DNA of 64,000 bases from Symbiodinium sp. CCMP2592 (Eukaryota > Sar > Dinophyceae > Suessiales > Symbiodiniaceae): the NCBI GenBank assembly GCA_905221615.1, contig CAJNDT010006125.1, positions 243,501-307,500 of the forward strand, written 5' to 3'. Shown here piece after piece: positions 33,904-44,983 of this stretch. Positions within the stretch are counted from its first letter, which is position 1. Each line of letters begins with the position of its first letter. A model generated the notes under the pieces. That model was not told where the DNA came from and ran no database searches. It saw only the letters and a program-made list of their open reading frames with translations. A program made the position numbers and the translations under genes.

Positions 33904-34675
33904 TTGTGGTGACGGCGCCTGTACGCGCCTATGCGTTTTTTGCAGGTTTCAGGGTATTGGGGTGGAGGGGATGGGGAGGGGGGGGGGGGACAAGAACGTC
34001 ATTGATATTGCGCCCATGCGCAAAACACCAGTATTTGTCTTTGTACAACCAAACATAAACCCAATCCTGAACCCTAAGTCTAACCTAAGACCTAGGACAA
34101 GTCAACACTTTAAGCAAAAACTCTCTCTCAAATAAAGTTTTGTTCTGCAGCCTCTTCAAAAATGAGCTTAAAACCCGAGCGAAAACGCAGTTAGGCCCAA
34201 AGTTTACTCCAGCCTCTAGTGTTTCGCGCACCTGCCTGAACCATAATTTTCTGTGAGATTGCGCTCTCGCTGTGGTTTCGCCGGCATCCATGTAAAACGC
34301 CTCATTCTGAAATCCCTAAAAACGCATAGGCGCGTACAGGCGCTGTCACCATGTTTGTGTGTGTGTGTGTATGAAAATGGATGTATATACAAACTTATTT
34401 ACTTGCTTGTTTGACTTTGTTGATCTGTTTACTACAAATTAAGCTCGTGGGAAAACTGCATACAAGCAAAACGATCCCTTCGAACCTATCCAGACTTCCG
34501 CCCTAAACCCCAATTCCAGCGAAGGGGGCCCATCGATTCGACTGGTTTCTCAGACTTGAATATGGTGCTTTGTCATATACTATTCTGACCCAACCCGGTT
34601 GTTGTGCCGCTAACCTTCCGTAGTCTGTCGTGTCGTGCTAACACATTGACGATAGGTTCTTGAATGATTGTGCCA
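33901..34675. other. No gene seen
   Basis: A G tract at 33979-33988, some heptads and (TG)n. Frames are short. Confidence 0.55.
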
Positions 34676-34954
34676 TCAACACGATATTTTGAAAGTTACC
34701 ATCGCTGGTCGAGAGTCACTGTTGTGTTCGTTGTTGTTACCCAAACAGTGTTGTAACTTTGTAGGGGTCGTAGATGAAGAGTAAAGAGAATCCGTTGAGT
34801 CCGGCACGGCGTCCACACCAGAACGCACAGTTCCCTTTGTGGGACAGCGCCTACGTTCCACTCCGGCCCTCTGGGCAGATCTGCTGGTGTCCCGGAGAGA
34901 GAATCTCAAGTTAGGGCAGCCCCGCTCAGGTTGCTTGCTCCGTTTCTGCCTCAT
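34676..34954 (-). CDS. 92-aa basic ORF with ATG
   Basis: Minus-strand ATG at 34954, stop TGA at 34676. Starts MRQKRSKQPERG, continues Arg/Ser-rich, then STDSLYSSSTTPTKLQHC and ends VTFKISC. Complete but unrecognised; codon bias weak. Confidence 0.32.
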   Translation of the reverse strand: MRQKRSKQPERGCPNLRFSLRDTSRSAQRAGVERRRCPTKGTVRSGVDAVPDSTDSLYSSSTTPTKLQHCLGNNNEHNSDSRPAMVTFKISC

Positions 34955-35313
34955 CGCTTTCCGCACAGGCTCTTGATGCGACTTGTCTTCCTTCCTTGCT
35001 TCGGACGTCCTTGGGGTGGTTTTGGCTATTTCTGGTGTGCTGTTTTCAATGGTTTTTGGCTGCGAGGCTTATGGATTGAATTGGGGCTTGGGGCGTCGTG
35101 GGTCTATGGCGGTTTGGATTTGCTTGATTGGTGGGGATTTTACAGTTCGAAAGGTAATTTAGAAGGCTGAATAATCATCAATGTTCGTTCCATTTGCTAT
35201 TCGTGTGCCTTATTCTAGTTATCAACATACTGTTGTATGCACCAATACCGCATTCTTTTTTCTAAGGCCCTCATACTATTCGCGGCTCAGGGTTTCTTGG
35301 GCCTGCTCCACTC

Positions 35314-35526
35314 ATGCCCAGTAGAGATATGGCTTTCGGTGTCCATAGTGGAACTAGGCCCTGCAGGCTCAGATACCTAGGACCAATGAAGCACACACAC
35401 AGAACAAGAGTATTGCAGCTCATTGCTGTGATTGTTTCAGCGCTTGCCGTTGGATTCAGGGCCTTTGCGGTTTCGTGGCATGCACTGGTAGTCCTTGTGC
35501 AAACATCAACAAGAGCTCCATCCTAG
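35314..35526 (+). CDS. 70-aa ORF with one predicted membrane span
   Basis: ATG at 35314. A basic N-terminal third is followed by VLQLIAVIVSALAVGFRAFA, long enough to cross a membrane, then a short tail. No family recognised. Confidence 0.28.
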   Translation: MPSRDMAFGVHSGTRPCRLRYLGPMKHTHRTRVLQLIAVIVSALAVGFRAFAVSWHALVVLVQTSTRAPS

Positions 35527-35892
35527 GACTTGTTTGGGCCGGCTGAGATTGACTTCCTCAAGCAAGTCTGGCCCCTTGGAAGCTTAAAGGGTGCAAAGCT
35601 CTGCGGGTGGGGGAAAAGGCGGGCTACAAGACCTGCACCCTTTCCAGGCTACACCTCTAAAGCCTGAAAGCCAGATTATGACTGAAGATACAGGAAAGAT
35701 GCTCAATGCAGAAATCGCCGCACTGGCCACCCCAATCCTGACGGTAAGCAATGGTCGAGACCTGACCTGAGCTGAGGACCCAAGTCCAAGCCCTTGACAG
35801 CCGCAACCAGCTCGACAACAAGGAGACGTCAGAGCTTTTTACCAGCTCTATCACCTAAGCACGAGGACGAGGAGGACGACGACTGCGACCGA

Positions 35893-35894
<2 letters not shown>

Positions 35895-35935
<41 letters not shown>

Positions 35936-36010
35936 ACTGCTTATTACTACTGCTAATGGTGCTACTACTGCTACTACTGCTACTGCTACTACTTCTACTT
36001 TCACTTCGGC
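35895..36010 (+). repeat. (CTG)n then CTA/CTG triplets
   Basis: Fourteen CTG units followed by mixed CTA/CTT triplets. Confidence 0.9.
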
Positions 36011-36683
36011 GACGACTACTACTGCGAGGACAACGACGGCACATACTACCGCTCTAGTCACTAGTCATCGTATTTTGCGCTTATGTTGCTTGCCAAGCGA
36101 ATGGAATTGCACAATTCGGCTCGTACAGGCATCTGCAGTCCAGCTCAGGAAGTCGCTGCCTTAGCCTCATGACCATCTGAGTCATGGTCACCATCACGAC
36201 CGTCGCCATAGTCATCAGGATGACCATCACTTTTCTCATCATCACGGCCTCCATAAGATTGATCCCAAGGAGCCGACCTAGGAACGTCAGCTATCGAACA
36301 CGAAAGGAACGGTGGGTCGGCGCAGTCAAGAACCACATGCTGAAGGAAAAGTAGCCTCCAAACCACTTTTTCAAAGTGTGGTATAGTCTAAGGCCTAAGG
36401 CTTTGGGTTTAAGCTTTGTAACTGGGTTTTCAATCCTCAATGTCTCGCCACCCGAATATACTCTCCAGGACCACAGACCCGAAGTAATTTCGACCCGAAA
36501 AACCCCTACCCTGCTGCAAGCATGCAGAAGACCTTAAACCCCAACGCCCGTAGGCCGTAAGCCAAAACCAACCCCAGCCTTAACAACCATATCATGGAGT
36601 TTTCCTTCTCTCGCCTGACAAAGAACCTTGAGAACTTCTGAGTTTCTGGAGCTATACGCATTCCTGGCATATTCAGCCCCGAA

Positions 36684-36935
36684 ATGATTCGAGAAATAAG
36701 TCTAACACAGCCCGAAGCCCGCTTCGAAAAGGAGCTGAACTTCGGGAACTTACAGATCCGGTGGGAGATGGGTGTCTATGCCGCCATCTCAGGAAGAATT
36801 GAGGTGCGCCAGAGTGTGGGATCCTGCTCTTTCTTGATTTGGGCGAAAAGGGGGGTCGGGTTAGTGTGTTGTTGGTGGATTCCCGGTTTCGGGTTTAGGG
36901 TCTTGTTGGGGGGTTTTAGTCATCCTCGTGTGTGA
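36684..36935 (+). CDS. 83-aa ORF with ATG
   Basis: MIREISLTQPEARFEKELNF starts a charged first half with good protein character; from about 36840 it runs into telomere-like GGGTTTAGGG repeats, so only the first ~57 codons are likely coding. Confidence 0.3.
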   Translation: MIREISLTQPEARFEKELNFGNLQIRWEMGVYAAISGRIEVRQSVGSCSFLIWAKRGVGLVCCWWIPGFGFRVLLGGFSHPRV

Positions 36936-37104
36936 ATTTCGGAAAAGGCAAACAGCCCTCATGGTAGGATTCTTGCTCTAAGGACCCCCGATTGATGCAC
37001 CAGTCATGTAAGACACCTCCGAATGATGATAACCCTACCCAGGATGCCCAGTTGTGCCCTTATTCCCCACATCACTGTGTGGGGTTCTTACTTTTTGGGG
37101 CTCC

Positions 37105-37172
37105 CGCCTCCTCCTCCTCCTCCTCCTCCTTCTCCGCCTCCTCCGCCGCCTGCTCATTCTCCTCCTTAGCCT
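37105..37172 (+). repeat. (CTC)n bordering the minisatellite
   Basis: CCTCCT triplets interrupted by CCGCC. Confidence 0.85.
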
Positions 37173-37201
37173 CCTCACACACACACATGTACACACAAGA
37201 C

Positions 37202-38760
37202 CCCGGCCTGCTCTGGCCAAGGCCGCGCGCGCCTTGGGGCGAGACTCTTCCGCGACTAAAGACCCTCGCGGCCTGCTGTGGCCAAGGCCGCGCGCGCCTT
37301 GGGGCGAGACTCTTCCGCGACTAAAGACCTTCCCGGCCTGCTCTGGCCAAGGCCGCGCGCGCCTTGGGGCGAGACTCTTCCGCGACTAAAGACCCTCCCG
37401 GCCTGCTCTGGCCAAGGCCGCGCGCGCCTTGGGGCGAGACTCTTCCGCGACTAAAGACCCTCCCGGCCTGCTCTGGCCAAGGCCGCGCGCGCCTTGGGGC
37501 GAGACTCTTCCGCGACTAAAGACCCTCCCGGCCTGCTCTGGCCAAGGCCGCGCGCGCCTTGGGGCGAGACTCTTCCGCGACTAAAGACCCTCCCGGGCCT
37601 GCTCTGGCCAAGGCCGCGCGCGCCTTGGGGCGAGACTCTTCCGCGACTAAAGACCCTCCCGGCCTGCTCTGGCCAAGGCCGCGCGCGCCTTGGGGCGAGA
37701 CTCTTCCGCGACTAAAGACCCTCCCGGCCTGCTCTGGCCAAGGCCGCGCGTCTTGGGGCGGGAGACTCTTCCGCGACTAAAGACCCTCCGGGCCTGCTCT
37801 GGCCAAGGCCGCGCGCGCCTTGGGGCGAGACTCTTCCGCGACTAAAGATCCTCCCGGGCCTGCTCTGGCCAAGGCCGCGCGCGCCTTGGGGCGAGACTCT
37901 TCCGCGACTAAAGACCCTCCCGGGCCTGCTCTGGCCAAGGCCGCGCGCGCCTTGGGGCGAGACTCTTCCGCGACTAAAGACCCTCCCCGGCCTGCTCTGG
38001 CCAAGGCCGCGCGCGCCTTGGGGCGAGACTCTTCCGCGACTAAAGACCCTCCCGGGCCTGCTCTGGCCAAGGCCGCGCGCGCCTTGGGGCGAGACTCTTC
38101 CGCGACTAAAGACCCTCCCCGGGCCTGCTCTGGCCAAGGCCGCGCGCGCCTTGGGGCGAGACTCTTCCGCGACTAAAGACCCTCAAGGCCAAGGCCGCGC
38201 GCGCCTCGGGGCGAGACTCTTCCGCGACTAAAGACCCTCCCGGCCTGCTCTGGCCAGCGACTAAAGACCCTCCCATCCCTTCTCTGGCCAAGGCCGCGCG
38301 CGCCTGGGGGCGAGACTCTTCCGCGACTAAAGGGCGACTCTTCCGCGACTATAAAGACCCTCCCGGCCCTGCTCTGGCCAAGGCCGCGCACGCCTGGGGG
38401 CGAGACTCTTCCGCGACTAAAGACCCTCCCGGCCCTGCTCTGGACGCGCGCGCCTGGGGGCGAGACTCTTCCACGACTAAAGACCCTCCCGGCCCTGCTC
38501 TGGCCAAGGCCGCGCGCGCCTGGGGGCGAGACTCTTCCGCGACTAAAGACCCTCCCGGCCTGCTCTGGCCAAGGCCGCGTGCGCCTGGGGGCGAGACTCT
38601 TCCGCGACTAAAGACCCTCCCGGCCCTGCTCTGGCCAAGGCCGCGCGCGCCTGGGGCGAGACTCTTCCGCGACTAAAGACCCTCCCGGCCCTGCTCTGGC
38701 CAAGGCCGCGCGCGCCTGGGGGCGAGACTCTTCCGCGACTAAAGACCCTCCCGGCCCTGC
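37202..38760 (+). repeat. 65-bp GC-rich minisatellite, ~24 units
   Basis: Each unit holds CCAAGGCCGCGCGCGCCTTG, then GGCGAGACTCTTCCGCGACT and AAAGACCCTCCCGG. Spacing is 65 bp for the first eleven units, then 66; the right third has shorter and broken units and CCTGGGGG in place of CCTTGGGG. 65 is not a multiple of 3, so long frames through it are artefacts. Confidence 0.95.
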
Positions 38761-38850
38761 CACACACACACACACACAGACACACACACACACACACACA
38801 AACACACACGCACACACACAAACACACACGCACACACACACACACACACA
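38761..38850 (+). repeat. (CA)n bordering the minisatellite
   Basis: Roughly 43 CA units with a few A or G changes. Confidence 0.92.
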
Positions 38851-39228
38851 CTCCGGAAGTGCAGCGCAGAACGACGTGCCAGCGGCGGTCACTAGAACCG
38901 ATCTCAGCTCTATCGCATCTATGAGTACACACACACGTGGTCACAACAGCACCCACTTATTCTTTCAATCACTCATCCATTTACTCCCATCTTCATTCAC
39001 TCTTTTGCGTCTTTAGATTGTCTACCAATAGACAAGCTTCACATGTGGGGTTATCCGGTCCTTTAATTCCTTTTTTGTAGTCCTAGGTTCCTTATTAAGG
39101 TATCCAATGCCAAAGAGGGAGCCCTTTCTATTCCTAGGTTACTGGGCAACCCAAATCCTGTAGCCCAAAAACACCCGAACCCCAACCCTGCAGGTGACAA
39201 GGACTGCAGGAGGTGCCGCGAGTGCTAA
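38851..39228. other. No gene seen
   Basis: Unique-looking sequence between the (CA)n tract and the nested MITEs; no supported frame. Confidence 0.5.
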
Positions 39229-39419
39229 TATAGGGGCTTTCAATTATTAGAAGGTTAGAAGGTATTATACTATAACTACAATAAGGAACCCCAAAAAAGG
39301 TATAGGTAATTATTACCCATAGGCCCCAAAGTAGTTCCTTTTTGGGATGACCTAATAGAGTTCTATATATGAACCCCAAAAAGGAACTACTTTGGGGCCT
39401 ATGGGTAAGGCCCATACAG
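39229..39419. mobile_element. MITE-like family B copy split by a family C insertion
   Basis: Left part 39229-39315, right end AGGCCCATACA at 39408-39419, with the complete C element between them. Confidence 0.8.
39314..39407. mobile_element. MITE-like family C, copy 2, inserted in family B
   Basis: Same length and terminal repeats as the copy at 5907 but with the centre in the opposite orientation; TA at each edge. Confidence 0.9.
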
Positions 39420-40808
39420 TAATATGCGGGCTCTTTGGGTTTTGGGGATTCCAGCCTCGAGACAGCCTATAGTCGCTCTAGTATCGAAGCATCTTACAAT
39501 TACGGCTTGGGTCATAGTCTAGGGTTTAGGGTTTTGGTTTTTGCGGCATTGCGTGAAATCATGCAGTGCTGCTTCCCAGCTGATCAGCAGAGTCTGGGTT
39601 CAAAAAAAGGGTTTTGGTTTAGTGTTTAGGGTCATAGTATCGTGACCAATATGATTTCTTAGGATTCCTTATCATAACTATACTATAATACACCCCGAAC
39701 AGTATTCTAAATGTTAAGCCACAAGTCCTCGGCGATCGGTTCGGATCCCTGCTACAGTAAAAGCCCAAAAGTTGGAAACTCCATAGCCTCAATCCTTAAG
39801 AGCAGTGTATAGAAGAAATCCCAGCACTTTTTGGCCTTAATCCGGTTTGCAACTTTTTCGGAGTACCGTAAACCTTAAACCCTGAACCCTATATGAACCC
39901 TAAACCCTAGACCCTGAACCCTTAGATCCTGCACCCTAAAGCCCCTAAACCTTTGCCATGGCTTCAGGAGCTTTCAACCCCCTAAAGCACTTGGGGTTCC
40001 TTATTATAAGGATCCTACCACTTAGGGTACCATCTTAGGGTCACCCTGTTCTCAAACCCCCCCCCCCCATGTGTATAGGGTTGAGGGTTTAGCACGTGTA
40101 GGCTTCAACCTGAGATCCAGGGTTAAGTTTAGGGTGAGGAGGCATCGTGAGTTTCAGGGCCCTCAGGGGAAATTGGATCCTCAACAGCATGGCAATAGGT
40201 CGCTCATTGCATCTCACTGCCCCGGTAACTATGCTGATCATGATTGGGAGCTGATGGTGAGGTTCGACTTGTTTGGCGACGGTAGCCGATGAGGCCCGTA
40301 GAAGTAGCAGTTCTGGTTCTCACCCCGGCTGTACGCCCTGAAACGATTACGACTTTCCTTGCGAGGTTTTCTCAGTCGCAGTATTCAGAAGAAGCCTAAC
40401 ATTTCAGACCTTGACTTCATCCCCCAGGCATATGCCCTTAGCTCTAAGCCGCAATATAGAAGCCCAAATAGTTTCCCATATTGTTCAGTGGGGTAAGTGA
40501 AACTATAATAAAATGCTGCTCAAAAGCGGTGTTCTAAGAATTTGGCCGGTGCATCAAAATAACGCTAGACAACCTATAGAGAACCTTGTATAGAACCCCA
40601 TTCTAGTTACTAAGGCCTCTACACTAACCCTTGTAATAACTCCTGCACTTCGGTACTTCTTGCAATAAACCTTTTAATGTAAGGCACAACTTAAATAGAA
40701 ACCCCTTTTGAAGTATTCACACCAAAACTCGAGCTCTTAACGCTGAACCAAGAACGTAATGGTATGTTTGAGGAGCGCTGCATTTCCCTAAACCCTATAA
40801 ACCCTAAG
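39420..40808. other. No clear gene
   Basis: Family A and B fragments and heptads; a 73-codon frame at 40071-40292 is weak. Confidence 0.5.
39990..40058. mobile_element. MITE-like family A, 5'-truncated copy
   Basis: Core only (GGTTCCTTATTATAAGGATCC..., GGTACCATCTTAGGGTC), with a decayed right end followed by a C tract. Confidence 0.65.
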
Positions 40809-40912
40809 CTTACCTTTGGCTGGTAGGGAATGCCGTAGGGAATGGAGGAATGCGGTACAATTATAAATACTATTGCTACCATTCTTCCATTCCCTACTAA
40901 CCAAAGGTAAGT
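40809..40912. mobile_element. MITE-like family D, copy 3
   Basis: CTTACCTTTGGCTGGTAGGG to ACTAACCAAAGGTAAG; GTAGGGAATG repeated in the left arm. Confidence 0.85.
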
Positions 40913-40934
40913 ACACAATTGAGGAGTTCTGCAG

Positions 40935-41041
40935 TTCCTTATGCACTTCTTGGCGCCGGCTTCGCCTTCTTTCGCTGCCCCGATCCGCTCGCGGCGCCGC
41001 TAGGAGAAAGTTGGAGCAACCTCACACAAATTGGGGCATAG
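40935..41041 (+). CDS. Terminal exon-like block
   Basis: After GAGTTCTGCAG the frame reads PYALLGAGFAFFRCPDPLAA then GESWSNLTQIGA and TAG. Third positions favour G/C. Lies 22 bp after a family-D element (40809-40912). Confidence 0.38.
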
Positions 41042-41950
41042 CGCTGGGGGGGGAGGGGGGGAGGGGGAGAGTTAGGGTTTACGCAGTGCTCTGGCATGGA
41101 GCTTGCGTGATACATTTCAGCAGGAGATGAGAAGATAGGAGACTATTGCCGTATTAGGGGTTGGGGTTTAAGCGTTCGGCCGGGCTAGAAGGGTGCTTTT
41201 GCATGGCCTGCCTAATTCCAGCTTCCGGTGAACCTGATGCAGTCAGGAGGACTGACTGCCACGAATTGCAGGGGAGGAGGCTCTGAGCTGACTCTTGGCA
41301 CTGTCTCCTCGCTCTATTGCCATGTTAGGCCTGAGCGCTTGCTCTTGTGCACTCCTAGGCTCCCCCAGTAGTTCCCTTTTGTAGGAAAAAGGGTACCGTG
41401 ATTGTTAAGGGGCTATACTCAGAAGCCGAGACTCCACCCCCGCCGTCAAAACGAGGCCCTCGCTTCCAAGGTTACCTGACAAATGCTCTTGACTGCTTCG
41501 AGTAAAGAACCGTTGCACCACTCATTGTGGAAACCCTTATAAGTAGACTTTACAAGCCGATAAAGAAAACCCCTGTGGTAGCATAGAATGCAGAGTAGAA
41601 AACCATTGATGAATATCCGTTTCCTTTTAGAGTAGCCCTTCCAGCAACGTTTGAAAGCATAAGAATTGTCACTACTCCTTCAGCCCTATAGTGCTAGCGC
41701 TCACGTACAGAGATGCACAGCGAGAGCTGCGCCCGTGCCCTCAGAGTTTGGGTTCTGAAATATCTTAAGGGTACTATTAGTGTTGCGGTAAGGGTATGAG
41801 AAGCGCTACTCTGAGGTTACTAATTCGGAGGGTTCTTGGAACTGAAGGGTACTGGCGTGTCTGCCCAAAAGCTACCAAAAGGGTTGCTATAGGGGCATGA
41901 ATGGTATCCGTCCCCCCCCCCCACCCGCACCCTCCAGATATAGCCTCCAG

Positions 41951-42089
41951 GGCATCCGGATCGGCGACGCCCAACCCTGCCTACACCTACAGCTTCAAGG
42001 CCGAACCACAATCAACCCGGCCCTATGCCGTGGACAACCCCAGAGCTCAACTGCAGAACATGCTGAGCTCGTCTACCGGATATCTGTAA
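41951..42089 (+). CDS. Terminal exon-like block, high GC3
   Basis: A C-rich tract and CCTCCAG precede it. The frame reads SATPNPAYTYSFKAEPQSTR then RAQLQNMLSSSTGYL and TAA, with strong G/C at third positions. A plausible protein C-terminus; family unknown. Confidence 0.42.
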
Positions 42090-42205
42090 GCCCCGAAAAC
42101 ATCATCCGGATCAAACTGTGGGGTCTCACACTTCGTCTGGAGTCCCCCGTCTGAGGGCCTTTCTACTTCAAAACATAGGATCTTTATGCGTTTGTCTCGG
42201 CCCCC

Positions 42206-42530
42206 CAGCTCCTCAGCAGATAGCTGCAGCAGCCAAAGGTTCGTCGTCACGCTCGCCCAGTGTCCGCTCCTCCCGCAATCGTAGGTCGGATCGGAGAATC
42301 GCAACTGGGCTTGTTTGGGTACTGCAAGGGTTCTATAACGCGACGAGGCGTCTTTAAGGGTCGGTTTGAGTCATACGTCATTTGCTAATTGGCTGGATTG
42401 TGTTTTCAGTATTGCTGCGGAAGCCTTGTCTGTGGCAGTCAATAGCCCAGCAAGTGAGTGAGCACCCTTCCTCCTCACGACAGCCCAACAAGAAGCGCAG
42501 CCCCACAACGCACTCTCGCCATGTGTTGTT
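42206..42530 (+). CDS. Two Arg/Ser-rich exon-like blocks
   Basis: Block 1 is 42206 to about 42300 (APQQIAAAAKGSSSRSPSVR, then RNRRSDRR). Block 2 is 42410-42530, after the strong acceptor TTGTGTTTTCAG (LLRKPCLWQSIAQQ, then RQPNKKRSPTTHSRHVLL). Both have good G/C third positions. The join between them is not resolved. Block 2 runs into the (GGT)n tract. Confidence 0.36.
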
Positions 42531-42622
42531 GCGGTGGTGCCGCTGTTGCCGTTGCCGTTGCGGCTATCGTGGTTGTTGTGCTTGCTGTGTTTTTTCTTGT
42601 TGTTGTTGCTGCTGTTGCTGTT

Positions 42623-42849
42623 GTGGTTGGTGGTGGTGGTGGTGGTGGTGGTGGTGGTGGTGGTGGTGGTGGTGGTGGTGGTGGTGGTGGTGGTGGTGGT
42701 GGTGGTGGTGGTGGTGGTGGTGGTGGTGGTGGTGGTGGGTGGTGGTGGTGGTGGTGGTGGTGGTGGTGGTGGTGGTGGTGGTGGTGGTGGTGGTGGTGGT
42801 GGTGGTGGTGGTGGTGGTGGTGGTGGTGGTGGTGGCGGCGGTGGTGGGG
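42623..42849 (+). repeat. (GGT)n, ~220 bp
   Basis: Near-perfect GGT triplets with one extra G at ~42738 that shifts the frame. Confidence 0.95.
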
Positions 42850-43494
42850 TGGTTTGGGTGTTGTGTTGGTGCTGGTGTGCATATTTGTGTTGGTGTTGTT
42901 GTTGGTGGTGGTGGTGGTAAAGCCCGGCCTAAGTTTGCAGTCTTGTCTTTGAAGCGGTAAAAACACCAGAATTTCCCATCCGAGATATTTTCTGAGGGCT
43001 TGAGGTGTTGACTGTTGAGATGGGCCGTGCTGGAGTTTGGAGTTATCTGATCACAGACTTCCGTGTTTTGGAGCCTGATCACCCAAAATGGTGCTCCACT
43101 GCTGCTAGACAGGAGGATCCTGGATAAAAAACCCCGGAACCCTGCACCCTGAACTCTAAATCCTGCACCCTAAGCCCCGACACCCTTTGTCACTGGACCC
43201 AAACCCAAGCTGCGCTAAAGACTGCTCCTGCGATCCGAGCCCGACGCGCGATAAGGACGGAACAGTGGGTGCCTACATCCAGCTCTGAAGATCTGGAGTT
43301 TCAAAATTGGGGTTTAGGGGCTAGCGCTTCATGTAATTACTTCGACAGCTGCTAAGGATTTATGGCCCAGGGCTTTGAGTTTGGCTTGCGGTCAAGGCTC
43401 TGAGGGAAGCCGTCCTTCACTTTTTCGGGGATGGCAAAGTGCTGCTGTTGTCACCTCTGCACAAGCTGTCGGAGCCCAGACCTAAACCGTATAA

Positions 43495-43596
43495 TATAGG
43501 GGTCTTAATGATTACCTATACTATTTTGGGGGTTCCTTATTACAATTACAATCATAGTATGATGGGCCCCAAAACCTTATTCTTAAGGCTCCTACA
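43495..43596. mobile_element. MITE-like family B copy (left member of an inverted pair)
   Basis: TATAGGGGTCTTAATGATTACC ... GGGCCCCAAAACC ... TTAAGGCTCCTACA. Confidence 0.85.
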
Positions 43597-43889
43597 TTAG
43601 GCCCTAAACCCCGACAGCCTTGGCCTCAAACTCGCCTGAGCAGGTATTTGGGTTGAGGATAGTAATCAAGCTAGCATTTAGGTGTGGGTATATGTTTACT
43701 GGGTATTGGGACCTGAGGGTGGTGAAAACCCCTGACGAAAAAGCCCCTTTCCCTTAAGCCTTAGATTAATACGGGTTAACTATCAGGATCTGAGATCGCG
43801 ATATCAGGGGCCTTTGCAGAAAGGGCGTTTGTTAAACTGTGGCCAGATCAATGCTGAAACCTTCCACGCTGTCGGGGTTTAGGGCTTAA

Positions 43890-43982
43890 TGTAGGGGCCT
43901 TAAGAATAGGGTTTTGGGGCCCATCATACTATGATTACAATACGGAACCCCCAAAATAGTATAGGTAATCATTAAGACCTCG
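43890..43982. mobile_element. MITE-like family B copy (right member of an inverted pair)
   Basis: Reverse orientation of the copy at 43495, nearly identical over ~90 bp. Confidence 0.85.
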
Positions 43983-44393
43983 TCCAAGCTTGCTCCTGGG
44001 TCCGACAGCGAAGAGCGAGTTTGCTTTGAACCTCGGCGGCCTCTGACCAACCTCGGAGCTCATAAAAGCCTGAGTAGATGTCAAGACGATTCCTCAGGGT
44101 TCCTAAAGATCTGTTTAACGTTTTTGATGACATGCACCCAATCAAAGTAAGCTTAAGATGGCGAGGCAAGGCATTCAAGGCCCCTAACTTAAAACCCTAC
44201 ACCCTAAAGCGCCAGAAACTCTAAGAATCAAAGCCGCTAAACCAGGTCTTTCGAAAGGAGCCCCAACCCTGAAGCATCCGAATCCTGGCTGTGAGAGACT
44301 CCGAGCCGTGGGAGACTGAAGAAGGGGTCGAATTCCTAAAGAACGGAGGAGATACTGGCGATCACGGCAATTAATGAGCATTGTATGAAGGCC

Positions 44394-44591
44394 AACCAAA
44401 CGACCCCAGCAGCACCACTACGACGACGACGATTATTCGTACTACTACGGCTAACTACTTTCTTCACCACCACCACCACGACTACTACTACTACTACTAC
44501 TACTAACCAAACGACCCCAGCAGCACCACTACGACGACGACGATTATTCGTACTACTACGGCTAACTACTTTCTTCACCACCACCACCACG

Positions 44592-44681
<90 letters not shown>

Positions 44682-44684
44682 ACG

Positions 44685-44748
<64 letters not shown>

Positions 44749-44750
44749 GG
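44394..44750 (+). repeat. 111-bp tandem duplication and (ACT)n
   Basis: The segment starting AACCAAACGACCCCAGCAGC at 44394 is repeated at 44505 almost exactly; each copy ends in ACT triplets, and the second continues for ~150 bp. Confidence 0.9.
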
Positions 44751-44983
44751 ACATACTTTACAGCACGTTATGCCCACGCTGAAGCACTGACCCAAGTCTG
44801 CGTGGCCTTAACTTGTGTTTGCGTTGTTTTAGGAACAGAGTCTGTGCTTCGCCGGAGTAGGCCCCGTCAGTTGCGTCTAGTACTTGGTGTTGATGGTTGT
44901 TTAACTGGCTATAGGCATGGGACTTTCCTCGGGATGTACAGTGTGTTGTTTTGCGAACTTTGCAGGCCTGAATCTTTGTGGCT

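Larger units (their letters stand above)
43082..44393. other. No clear gene; inverted family-B pair inside
   Basis: Heptad-like text and two family-B elements; short frames only. Confidence 0.5.

Noticed and set aside
37202..38760. Long Arg/Pro-rich and Ala/Arg-rich ORFs in the GC-rich region
   Set aside because: They are readings of a 65-bp tandem repeat whose length is not a multiple of three; peptide units only recur by frame rotation.
42382..43082. Poly-Trp, poly-Gly, poly-Val, poly-His and poly-Pro ORFs
   Set aside because: Translations of (GGT)n on both strands; only the first ~45 codons (42410-42530) have exon character.
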